NCBI RefSeq assembly: GCF_001428125.1 | Contig: NZ_LMSM01000002.1 | Coordinates: 1-64,000, forward strand | DNA: 64,000 nt | Reading direction: 5' to 3' | DNA from: Nocardioides sp. Soil774 | GTDB taxonomy: Bacteria > Actinomycetota > Actinomycetes > Propionibacteriales > Nocardioidaceae | Shown here: one piece after another, positions 57,457 to 64,000 of the stretch | How positions within the stretch are numbered: the first letter of the stretch is position 1 | Layout: every line of letters begins with the position of its first letter | Program-made: the position numbers and the translations under genes | Notes under the pieces: generated by a model | The model's database searches: none | The model's input: the letters and a program-made list of their open reading frames with translations, nothing else | Told to the model about the DNA's origin: nothing

Positions 57457-57542
57457 GCCCACCCAGCACAGAACCCCACCAGTTCGGCCAGGCTCGTGTC
57501 CCGCGAGGGCATGAGAACCAGCTCGACAACCAGGAGAAACCA

Positions 57543-57911
57543 ATGATCCAGCAGGAGTCGCGACTCAAGGTCGCCGACAACACCGGTGCGAAGGAGATCC
57601 TTTGCATCCGTGTTCTCGGTGGCTCTGGGCGTCGCTACGCCGGCATCGGTGACGTCATCGTCGCCACCGTCAAGGACGCGATCCCCGGTGGCAACGTCAA
57701 GAAGGGCGACGTCGTCAAGGCCGTGGTCGTACGCACCGTCAAGGAGCGTCGCCGCGCCGACGGTTCCTACATCCGCTTCGACGAGAACGCCGCCGTCATC
57801 CTCAAGAACGACGGCGAGCCTCGTGGCACGCGCATCTTCGGCCCCGTGGGCCGCGAGCTGCGCGAGAAGCGCTTCATGAAGATCATCTCGCTCGCCCCGG
57901 AGGTGTTGTGA
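57543..57911 (+). CDS. rplN: 50S ribosomal protein L14
   Basis: A 122-residue L14 at the subunit interface. [20 protein letters not shown] and [20 protein letters not shown] are canonical. It opens the spc part of the cluster after a 121-bp gap, with AGGAGAAACC before the ATG. Confidence 0.98.
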   Translation: MIQQESRLKVADNTGAKEILCIRVLGGSGRRYAGIGDVIVATVKDAIPGGNVKKGDVVKAVVVRTVKERRRADGSYIRFDENAAVILKNDGEPRGTRIFGPVGRELREKRFMKIISLAPEVL

Positions 57912-57914
57912 GAG

Positions 57915-58268
57915 ATGGGTAAGGGCATGAACATCAAGAAGGGCGACACCGTCAAGGTCATCGCCGGCAAGGACAAGGGCGCCCAGGGCAAGGTCATCTC
58001 GGTGCTCCGCGAGGAGGACCGTGTGATCGTCGAGGGCGTCAACCTCGTCAAGCGCCACACCAAGTCCGTCCAGCAGACCGGCACCACCGGGGGCATCATC
58101 ACCCGCGAGGCGCCGATCCACGTGTCCAACGTGATGCTGGTCGAGGGTGACGGCGTCACCCGCGTCGGCTTCCGCCGCGACGAGGTCACCAAGCGCCGTC
58201 CCGACGGCTCGACCTACACCGCCAGCCGCTCGGTCCGCGTGTCCCGCTCGACCGGCAAGGAGATCTGA
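57915..58268 (+). CDS. rplX: 50S ribosomal protein L24
   Basis: A 117-residue L24, an assembly initiator. The KOW motif region is [20 protein letters not shown], followed by the usual [11 protein letters not shown]. It lies 3 bp after rplN. Confidence 0.97.
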   Translation: MGKGMNIKKGDTVKVIAGKDKGAQGKVISVLREEDRVIVEGVNLVKRHTKSVQQTGTTGGIITREAPIHVSNVMLVEGDGVTRVGFRRDEVTKRRPDGSTYTASRSVRVSRSTGKEI

Positions 58269-58269
58269 G

Positions 58270-58839
58270 ATGGCCGAGACCACCCAGACCACCGAGATTC
58301 CTCGGCTCAAGGCGCGCTACCGCGAGGAGATCGTCCCCGCACTTCGCACCGAGTTCGACATCGCCAACATCATGCAGGTCCCCGGCCTGACCAAGATCGT
58401 GGTCAACATGGGCGTCGGCGAGGCAGCTCGCGACTCCAAGCTGATCGAGGGCGCGATCCGCGACCTCACCGCGATCACCGGTCAGAAGCCGGCCGTGACC
58501 AAGGCCCGCAAGTCCATCGCGCAGTTCAAGCTGCGCGAGGGCATGCCGATCGGTGCGCACGTCACGCTGCGCGGCGACCGCATGTGGGAGTTCCTGGACC
58601 GGCTGCTGTCGCTCGCGCTGCCCCGCATCCGCGACTTCCGCGGCCTCTCGCCCAAGCAGTTCGACGGTCGAGGCAACTACACCTTCGGTCTCACCGAGCA
58701 GGTCATGTTCCACGAGATCAACCAGGACAAGATCGACCGGTCGCGCGGCATGGACATCACCGTCGTGACCACCGCCACCAATGACGACGAGGGTCGGGCG
58801 CTGCTCAAGCAGCTCGGCTTCCCGTTCAAGGAGAACTGA
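58270..58839 (+). CDS. rplE: 50S ribosomal protein L5
   Basis: A 189-residue L5, which binds 5S r[23 protein letters not shown], the [16 protein letters not shown] segment and FPEI-type region [20 protein letters not shown] are recognisable. It starts one base after the rplX stop. Confidence 0.98.
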   Translation: MAETTQTTEIPRLKARYREEIVPALRTEFDIANIMQVPGLTKIVVNMGVGEAARDSKLIEGAIRDLTAITGQKPAVTKARKSIAQFKLREGMPIGAHVTLRGDRMWEFLDRLLSLALPRIRDFRGLSPKQFDGRGNYTFGLTEQVMFHEINQDKIDRSRGMDITVVTTATNDDEGRALLKQLGFPFKEN

Positions 58840-58840
58840 C

Positions 58841-59026
58841 ATGGCGAAGACTTCCCTCAAGGTCAAGGCCGCTCGCAAGCCGAAGTTCGCCGTCCGCGGC
58901 TACACGCGCTGCCAGCGCTGCGGTCGTCCCAAGTCGGTCTACCGCAAGTTCGGCCTCTGCCGCATCTGCCTGCGGGAGATGGCCCACCGCGGTGAGCTGC
59001 CCGGCGTCACCAAGTCCTCCTGGTGA
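58841..59026 (+). CDS. rpsN: 30S ribosomal protein S14, zinc-binding (type Z)
   Basis: A 61-residue S14 of the short C+ form. The four zinc cysteines lie in Y-T-R-C-Q-R-C-G and [17 protein letters not shown]. Many actinobacteria also carry a zinc-free long S14 under Zur control elsewhere. That paralogue is not in this window. Confidence 0.98.
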   Translation: MAKTSLKVKAARKPKFAVRGYTRCQRCGRPKSVYRKFGLCRICLREMAHRGELPGVTKSSW

Positions 59027-59113
59027 CCACGGTCTCCTCTCTCACCTCCTCAACACGTTGAAGGTCGAACCGGCCGCGCGCCATTCGAAACCACGACGAG
59101 AAAGAACCACATC

Positions 59114-59533
59114 ATGACGATGACTGACCCGATCGCAGACATGCTCACCCGTCTGCGCAACGCCAACCAGGCGTACCACGACGTGGTGTCGATGCCTTAC
59201 AGCAAGATGAAGGCCGGCCTCGCGGAGATCCTCAAGCAGGAGGGTTACATCACCTCCTACGACGTCGCGGACAACGTGGACGCCGAGGGCGAGCCCGCCG
59301 TTGGCAAGACGCTGACCGTCACGCTCAAGTACGGCCGCAACCGGGAGCGCTCGATCGCCGGCGTGCGCCGCATCAGCAAGCCCGGCCTGCGTGTCTACGC
59401 CAAGAGCACCAACCTGCCCAAGGTCCTCGGAGGCCTCGGCGTCGCGATCATCTCGACGTCGCAGGGCCTGCTGACCGACCGCCAGGCGAACCAGAAGGGC
59501 GTGGGCGGCGAAGTCCTCGCCTACGTCTGGTGA
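59114..59533 (+). CDS. rpsH: 30S ribosomal protein S8
   Basis: A 139-residue S8, a central 16S-binding protein that in E. coli also represses the spc operon. [20 protein letters not shown] start and a C-terminal [20 protein letters not shown] segment are canonical. It follows an 87-bp gap after rpsN with no clear hairpin. An ATG two codons later is an alternative start. Confidence 0.98.
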   Translation: MTMTDPIADMLTRLRNANQAYHDVVSMPYSKMKAGLAEILKQEGYITSYDVADNVDAEGEPAVGKTLTVTLKYGRNRERSIAGVRRISKPGLRVYAKSTNLPKVLGGLGVAIISTSQGLLTDRQANQKGVGGEVLAYVW

Positions 59534-59567
59534 CCCGGACCATCTGAGACCAGGAAGAGAGAGAAGC

Positions 59568-60110
59568 ATGTCGCGCATTGGCAAGCTCCCCATCGCGGTC
59601 CCGTCCGGTGTCGACGTCGCGATCGACGAGTCGCTGGTGACGGTCAAGGGCCCCAAGGGCACCCTGTCCCACACCATCGCCTCCCCGATCACGGTCGCCA
59701 AGGGCGAGGACGGCATCCTCGAGGTGCAGCGTCCCGACGACGAGCGCAACAGCCGCTCGCTCCACGGCCTGACCCGCACGCTCATCAACAACATGGTGGT
59801 GGGCGTCACCGAGGGCTACGAGAAGAAGCTCGAGATCGTGGGCGTGGGCTACCGCGTCCTGCCCAAGGGTCCGACGCAGCTGGAGTTCCAGCTCGGCTAC
59901 TCGCACCCGATCATCTTCGACGCCCCCGAGGGCATCACCTTCACCGTCGAGGGCCCGACCAAGCTCGGTGTCGTCGGCATCGACAAGCAGCTCGTCGGAG
60001 AGGTTGCGGCCAAGATCCGCAAGCTCCGCAAGCCCGAGCCCTACAAGGGCAAGGGCGTGCGCTACGCCGGCGAGCACATCCGTCGCAAGGTCGGAAAGGC
60101 CGGTAAGTGA
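59568..60110 (+). CDS. rplF: 50S ribosomal protein L6
   Basis: A 180-residue L6 near the factor-binding site. [20 protein letters not shown] and [20 protein letters not shown] are canonical. It lies 34 bp after rpsH and one base before rplR. Confidence 0.98.
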   Translation: MSRIGKLPIAVPSGVDVAIDESLVTVKGPKGTLSHTIASPITVAKGEDGILEVQRPDDERNSRSLHGLTRTLINNMVVGVTEGYEKKLEIVGVGYRVLPKGPTQLEFQLGYSHPIIFDAPEGITFTVEGPTKLGVVGIDKQLVGEVAAKIRKLRKPEPYKGKGVRYAGEHIRRKVGKAGK

Positions 60111-60111
60111 C

Positions 60112-60495
60112 ATGGCGATCTCGCTGAGCAACAACAAGCACACCGCGAACCGCGTCCGTGCCCGCCTGCGCCGCCAGGCGCGTGGTCGCAAGCGCATCAA
60201 CGGCACCGCCGAGCGTCCGCGCCTGGTGGTCACCAAGTCGGCCAAGCACCTCTCGGTGCAGGTCGTCGACGACCTCCAGGGTGCGACGCTGGCCTACGCC
60301 TCCACCATGGAGGCCGACGTCCGCGGCACCGAGGGCGACAAGACCGCCAAGGCGAAGAAGGTCGGCGAGCTCGTCGCCTCGCGCGCCAAGGCTGCTGGCA
60401 TCGAGGACGTCGTCTTCGACCGTGCCGGCAACAAGTACCACGGTCGCATCGCGGCCCTCGCCGATGCCGCCCGGGAGGGCGGATTGTCCTTCTGA
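60112..60495 (+). CDS. rplR: 50S ribosomal protein L18
   Basis: A 127-residue L18 that binds 5S rRNA with L5. [20 protein letters not shown] and the C-terminal [20 protein letters not shown] are canonical. Confidence 0.98.
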   Translation: MAISLSNNKHTANRVRARLRRQARGRKRINGTAERPRLVVTKSAKHLSVQVVDDLQGATLAYASTMEADVRGTEGDKTAKAKKVGELVASRAKAAGIEDVVFDRAGNKYHGRIAALADAAREGGLSF

Positions 60496-60541
60496 TCGCC
60501 TCACGCGACCAGAGAGAGAACTTAGATATGGAGCACATCTC

Positions 60542-61159
60542 ATGAGCGGAGCCCAGCGCGGACAGCGCAGCGGTGGCTCGGGCGACCGTCGCGGACGCGA
60601 CAATGGTCGTGGCCAGGCCGAGAAGTCTGTCTACATCGAGCGGGTCGTGGCGATCAACCGTGTCGCCAAGGTCGTGAAGGGTGGTCGTCGCTTCAGCTTC
60701 ACCGCCCTCGTCATCGTCGGTGACGGCGAAGGCCTGGTCGGCGTCGGCTACGGCAAGGCCAAGGAAGTCCCCGCGGCGATCGCCAAGGGTGTCGAGGAGG
60801 CCAAGAAGCACTTCTTCAAGGTCCCCCGCATCCAGGGCACCATCCCGCACCCGGTGCAGGGCGAGAAGGCCGCAGGCGTCGTCCTGCTGCGTCCCGCCGC
60901 TCCCGGTACCGGCGTGATCGCCGGTGGCCCGGTGCGTGCGGTCCTCGAGTGCGCCGGCATCCACGACGTGCTGAGCAAGTCGCTCGGCTCGTCCAACCAG
61001 ATCAACATCGTCCACGCCACCGTCGAGGCGCTGCGGATGCTCGAGGAGCCCGAGGCCGTGGCTGCTCGTCGCGGCATGCGCGTCGAGGACGTCACCCCGG
61101 CCGCGCTGCTCAAGGCGCGCGCCGAGGGCCAGGCCGAGACCGCGGGGGTGCAGGCGTAA
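60542..61159 (+). CDS. rpsE: 30S ribosomal protein S5
   Basis: A 205-residue S5 involved in decoding fidelity and helicase activity at the mRNA entry. A Gly/Arg-rich N-terminal lead precedes [20 protein letters not shown] and the conserved [20 protein letters not shown]. The ATG at 60542 has TGGAG 8 nt upstream. Its stop shares a base with the rpmD ATG (TAATG). Confidence 0.97.
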   Translation: MSGAQRGQRSGGSGDRRGRDNGRGQAEKSVYIERVVAINRVAKVVKGGRRFSFTALVIVGDGEGLVGVGYGKAKEVPAAIAKGVEEAKKHFFKVPRIQGTIPHPVQGEKAAGVVLLRPAAPGTGVIAGGPVRAVLECAGIHDVLSKSLGSSNQINIVHATVEALRMLEEPEAVAARRGMRVEDVTPAALLKARAEGQAETAGVQA

Positions 61160-61341
61160 TGGCACAGCTCAAGGTCCAGCAGAAGCGTGGGCTGGTCGGC
61201 CTCAAGGCCAACCAGCGCGAGACGCTTCGCTCGCTCGGTCTCAAGCGGATCGGCGACGTCGTCGTGAAGGAAGACCGCCCGGAGATCCGGGGCATGATCA
61301 ACACCGTCCGTCACCTGGTGACGTTCGAGGAGGTGGAGTGA
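61159..61341 (+). CDS. rpmD: 50S ribosomal protein L30
   Basis: A 60-residue L30: [20 protein letters not shown] then [20 protein letters not shown] and a [16 protein letters not shown] end. Usual bacterial length; one-base overlap with rpsE and 1 bp before rplO. Confidence 0.97.
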   Translation: MAQLKVQQKRGLVGLKANQRETLRSLGLKRIGDVVVKEDRPEIRGMINTVRHLVTFEEVE

Positions 61342-61342
61342 C

Positions 61343-61783
61343 ATGACGCTCAAGCTGCACCACTTGCGTCCCGCTCCGGGCGCCAAGACCGCCAAGACCC
61401 GCGTGGGTCGTGGTGAGGGCTCGAAGGGCAAGACCGCCGGCCGAGGCACCAAGGGCACCAAGGCGCGCTACCAGGTCCCGGTCGCCTTCGAGGGTGGCCA
61501 GATGCCGATCCACATGCGCCTGCCCAAGCTGAAGGGCTTCAAGAACCCCTTCCGCGTGGAGTTCCAGGTCGTCAACCTCGACCGGCTCGGCGAGTTGTTC
61601 CCCGACGGTGGCTCGGTGACCGTCGCGGACCTCGTGGCCAAGGGCGCCGTCCGCAAGGGCCAGCCCGTCAAGGTCCTGGGCCAGGGCGACATCTCCGTCG
61701 CGGTCCAGGTCAGCGTCGACGCGTTCTCGAGCTCCGCCAAGGAGAAGATCGAGGCCGCCGGCGGCACCGCGACCGTGGCCTGA
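61343..61783 (+). CDS. rplO: 50S ribosomal protein L15
   Basis: A 146-residue L15, a late assembly protein. [20 protein letters not shown] and the glycine-rich [17 protein letters not shown] lead are canonical, as is the C-terminal [20 protein letters not shown]. It is followed by a strong terminator, separating it from secY. Confidence 0.97.
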   Translation: MTLKLHHLRPAPGAKTAKTRVGRGEGSKGKTAGRGTKGTKARYQVPVAFEGGQMPIHMRLPKLKGFKNPFRVEFQVVNLDRLGELFPDGGSVTVADLVAKGAVRKGQPVKVLGQGDISVAVQVSVDAFSSSAKEKIEAAGGTATVA

Positions 61784-61808
61784 GGCCGCGCCGTCGCACG
61801 ATCGTGAT

Positions 61809-61849
61809 GAAGGCCCGTCCGCACAGTGGGAACTGTCGGCCGGGCCTTC
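61809..61849 (+). terminator. Terminator between rplO and secY
   Basis: GAAGGCCCG (61809-61817) pairs perfectly with CGGGCCTTC (61841-61849), and a nested ACAGT/ACTGT stem (61823-61836) stiffens the loop. A T-containing run (TCGTCGTTCT) follows. It implies that secY-adk-map have their own promoter within 61850-61985. Confidence 0.8.
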
Positions 61850-61985
61850 GTCGTTCTCCCGCTGTGACGGTGGGAGGGGGCCGAACCCCGACTGTTAGGC
61901 TTCCCCGGGCTCTCCGCCGTACGACGGCGGGAGTGTCTCGTCCGCCCGCCGATCCTGGCCGGGCACCCTTACGAAAGAGGAACCA

Positions 61986-63281
61986 GTGCTAGGCGCGTTC
62001 GCCAATGCTTTCCGGACGCCGGACCTGCGGCGCAAGCTGCTGTTCGTGCTGCTGATCGTCACGATCTTCCGGCTCGGCTCTCAGGTGCCCACCCCGGGCG
62101 TCCACGTGGCCAACGTCCAGGCCTGCATCAACCAGCTCGAGGAGGGTGGGCTCTACAGCCTCATCAACCTCTTCTCCGGCGGTGCGCTGCTCAAGCTCAG
62201 CATCTTCGCGCTGGGGATCATGCCGTACATCACGGCCTCCATCATCCTGCAGCTGCTCGTCGTGGTGATCCCACGGCTCGAGGCGCTGAAGAAGGAGGGG
62301 CAGGCCGGTCAGGCGAAGATCACCCAGTACACGCGCTACCTGACCCTGGGCCTCGCGGTCCTGCAGGCGACCGGCATCGTGGCGCTGGCGCGCAACAAGG
62401 CGCTGCTCCAGGGCTGTGAGCGCGACCTGCTGCACGACGACGGCACGGGCACGTTCCTCGTCATGGTGATCACGATGACCGCCGGCACCGCGGTCATCAT
62501 GTGGCTCGGCGAGCTCATCACCGACCGCGGCATCGGCAACGGCATGTCGATCCTGATCTTCACCCAGGTCGTCGCGACCTTCCCCACGGCCCTGTGGGGC
62601 GTCCAGACGTCCAAGGGCTGGGTCGTCTTCGGCGTGGTGATGGTGATCGGCCTGATCCTCGTGGCGGCCGTCATCTTCATCGAGCAGGCTCAGCGCCGCA
62701 TCCCGGTGCAGTACGCCCGGCGCATGGTCGGGCGCAAGATGTTCGGCGGCAACTCCACCTACATCCCGCTCAAGGTCAACCAGGCCGGCATCATCCCGGT
62801 CATCTTCGCCTCCTCGCTGCTCTACCTGCCGGCGATGGCGGTGCAGTTCAACCCCGACAGCACCAACCCCGTGCTCGACTTCATCGGCACCTACCTGGTC
62901 GGCGGCGACCACCCGCTCTACATGGCGGCGTACTTCCTGCTGATCATCTTCTTCACGTACTTCTACGTCTCGATCACCTTCAACCCCGTCGAGGTGGCGG
63001 ACAACATGAAGAAGTACGGCGGCTTCATCCCCGGGATCCGGGCGGGCAAGCCGACCGAGGACTACCTGTCCTACGTCCTGTCCCGCATCACGTTCCCTGG
63101 AGCCATCTACCTCGGCCTGATCTCGCTCGTGCCCCTGATCGCCTTCGCGGCGATCGAGGCCAGCCAGAACTTCCCCTTCGGCGGCACGTCCATCCTCATC
63201 ATGGTGGGCGTCGCGCTCGACACGGTGAAGCAGATCGAGAGCCAGCTCCAGCAGCGAAACTACGAAGGATTCCTGAAGTAG
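61986..63281 (+). CDS. secY: Preprotein translocase subunit SecY
   Basis: A 431-residue, ten-helix channel of the Sec translocon. Recognisable parts are FRTPDLRRKLLFVLLIVTIF at the start of helix 1, the plug region near LINLFSGGALLKLSIFALGI, ITASIILQLL, and the cytosolic RRIPVQYARRMVGRKMFGGN loop. It starts with GTG after AAAGAGGAACCA. It exports or inserts proteins with SecE and SecG, which are not in the window. Confidence 0.98.
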   Translation: MLGAFANAFRTPDLRRKLLFVLLIVTIFRLGSQVPTPGVHVANVQACINQLEEGGLYSLINLFSGGALLKLSIFALGIMPYITASIILQLLVVVIPRLEALKKEGQAGQAKITQYTRYLTLGLAVLQATGIVALARNKALLQGCERDLLHDDGTGTFLVMVITMTAGTAVIMWLGELITDRGIGNGMSILIFTQVVATFPTALWGVQTSKGWVVFGVVMVIGLILVAAVIFIEQAQRRIPVQYARRMVGRKMFGGNSTYIPLKVNQAGIIPVIFASSLLYLPAMAVQFNPDSTNPVLDFIGTYLVGGDHPLYMAAYFLLIIFFTYFYVSITFNPVEVADNMKKYGGFIPGIRAGKPTEDYLSYVLSRITFPGAIYLGLISLVPLIAFAAIEASQNFPFGGTSILIMVGVALDTVKQIESQLQQRNYEGFLK

Positions 63282-63857
63282 ATGAGACTCATCCTCATGG
63301 GCCCGCCGGGAGCGGGCAAGGGCACGCAGGCCCGCTTCGTGGCCGACCACTTCGGCGTCCCGGCCATCTCGACCGGTGACATCTTCCGGGCCAACGTGTC
63401 GCAGGGCACGCCGCTCGGCGTCGAGGCCAAGCGCTACATGGACGCCGGCGAGTACGTCCCCGACGAGGTCACCAACCGCATGGTCCGCAACCGGATCGAC
63501 GAGGACGACGCCGGCCCGGGCTTCCTCCTCGACGGCTACCCGCGCACGCTGGCCCAGGTCACCGAGCTCGACGGGATGATCGCCTTCACCGGCCACCGAC
63601 TCGACGCCGTGGTGGTGCTGACGGTGGACCCGGAGGAGCTCGTGCAGCGGCTGCTCCAGCGCGCACAGACCGACGGCCGTGCCGACGACACCGAGGACGT
63701 CATCCGGCGCCGCCAGGAGGTCTACGCCGAGCAGACCGAGCCCCTGATCGAGGTCTACCGCGAGCGCGGCATCCTCATCGAGGTCGACGGGATGGGTGAG
63801 GTCGACGACGTGACGGCCCGCATCTTCGCCGCCCTCGACGTGGTCCCGCAGAGCTGA
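63282..63857 (+). CDS. adk: Adenylate kinase
   Basis: A 191-residue adenylate kinase that converts ATP + AMP to 2 ADP. The P-loop is [12 protein letters not shown] (about 5-16), the AMP-binding ISTGDIFRA follows, and the [10 protein letters not shown] and [16 protein letters not shown] segments are typical. It is the short type without a zinc-finger LID. It starts one base after the secY stop region and precedes map, the common actinobacterial order. Confidence 0.98.
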   Translation: MRLILMGPPGAGKGTQARFVADHFGVPAISTGDIFRANVSQGTPLGVEAKRYMDAGEYVPDEVTNRMVRNRIDEDDAGPGFLLDGYPRTLAQVTELDGMIAFTGHRLDAVVVLTVDPEELVQRLLQRAQTDGRADDTEDVIRRRQEVYAEQTEPLIEVYRERGILIEVDGMGEVDDVTARIFAALDVVPQS

Positions 63858-63865
63858 GCGGCTCC

Positions 63866-64000
63866 ATGGCGTTCCGCGACCGCGGGATCGAGATCAAGAC
63901 CCCCGAGCAGATCGACCTGATGCGGGTGGCGGGCCGCCTGGTGGGGGAGACCCTCGAGCTGCTGCGTGCCGCGGTGCGCCCGGGCGTCACGACGCTCGAG
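63866..64000 (+). CDS. map: Methionine aminopeptidase, 5' part (cut by window end)
   Basis: The first 45 codons of a type I methionine aminopeptidase: MAFRDRGIEIKTPEQIDLMR followed by VAGRLVGETLELLRAAVRPG. The enzyme removes the N-terminal methionine from new proteins. The metal-binding residues lie beyond the window. It starts 8 bp after adk and is co-oriented with secY-adk. Confidence 0.9.
   Translation, partial: MAFRDRGIEIKTPEQIDLMRVAGRLVGETLELLRAAVRPGVTTLE

Noticed and set aside
60528..60545. Five-codon frame (M-E-H-I-S) overlapping the rpsE start as a possible leader peptide
   Set aside because: The GGAG inside it is a well-placed ribosome site for rpsE itself, so the short frame is probably incidental.

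Overview
High-GC DNA (about 70% G+C) with GTG starts, ATGA/GTGA stop-start overlaps and several apparently leaderless promoters. It carries str and S10/spc ribosomal operons with a C+ (zinc) S14, an XPB-type helicase, DUF2530, DUF3027 and FHA/PP2C proteins. This points to an actinobacterium, and the gene set looks most like Nocardioidaceae (Nocardioides-like). The genus is inferred from gene content, not computed. I see no rRNA, tRNA, CRISPR array, intact transposase or prophage.

Layout. 1-244: a 25-bp-period repeat (possibly the edge of an element outside the window) and the promoter of an AcoR-like GAF regulator. 1.5-6.05 kb: a molybdenum hydroxylase operon of CO-dehydrogenase form II type (coxS-coxL-coxM-coxG order). 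6.06-10.6 kb: AlkB-like dioxygenase, GntR regulator, HD phosphohydrolase, DUF2236 oxygenase, and a MerR regulator with a zinc alcohol dehydrogenase. 10.7-15.15 kb (minus strand): XPB helicase, CGNR zinc-finger protein and a helicase-associated protein. 15.2-18.3 kb: PP2C phosphatase, FHA protein and RDD-FHA membrane protein. 18.3-22.4 kb: GAF/PucR regulator, 3-hydroxybutyrate dehydrogenase and MHS-family transporter. 22.5-32 kb: subtilase, cold-shock protein, MFS transporters, DUF3027, methyltransferase, DUF2530, NCS2 purine permease, and a MarR regulator with an MFS exporter whose start codon appears to be ACG.

31.9-36.5 kb is the str operon (rpsL-rpsG-fusA-tuf), with a clear promoter and terminator. 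36.5-37.6 kb holds a small membrane protein and a mismatch DNA glycosylase. 37.6-50.7 kb is a polyamine/GABA module. A nine-gene minus-strand run encodes an aminobutyraldehyde-type dehydrogenase, the PotD-A-B-C importer, a saccharopine-dehydrogenase-like protein, GabT, GabD and a third PLP enzyme. It is divergent from an Lrp regulator coupled to a polyamine-type aminotransferase. Together these can take putrescine to succinate. trmB follows.

51.5 kb to the end is the S10/spc ribosomal cluster (rpsJ to rplO), then secY-adk-map, with map cut by the window end. Terminator-like hairpins lie at rpsG/fusA, after tuf, at rpsQ/rplN (the classical S10/spc boundary) and between rplO and secY.

Most unusual observations: ribosomal protein L4 carries an extra C-terminal linker and a small domain resembling the actinobacterial sunset-type module; a probable ACG start in an MFS gene; a 13-kb polyamine block between the str and S10 operons, containing two enzymes with no assigned step; a palindromic intergenic repeat at 30.03-30.13 kb; and a form II molybdenum hydroxylase of unknown substrate with no maturation genes beside it.
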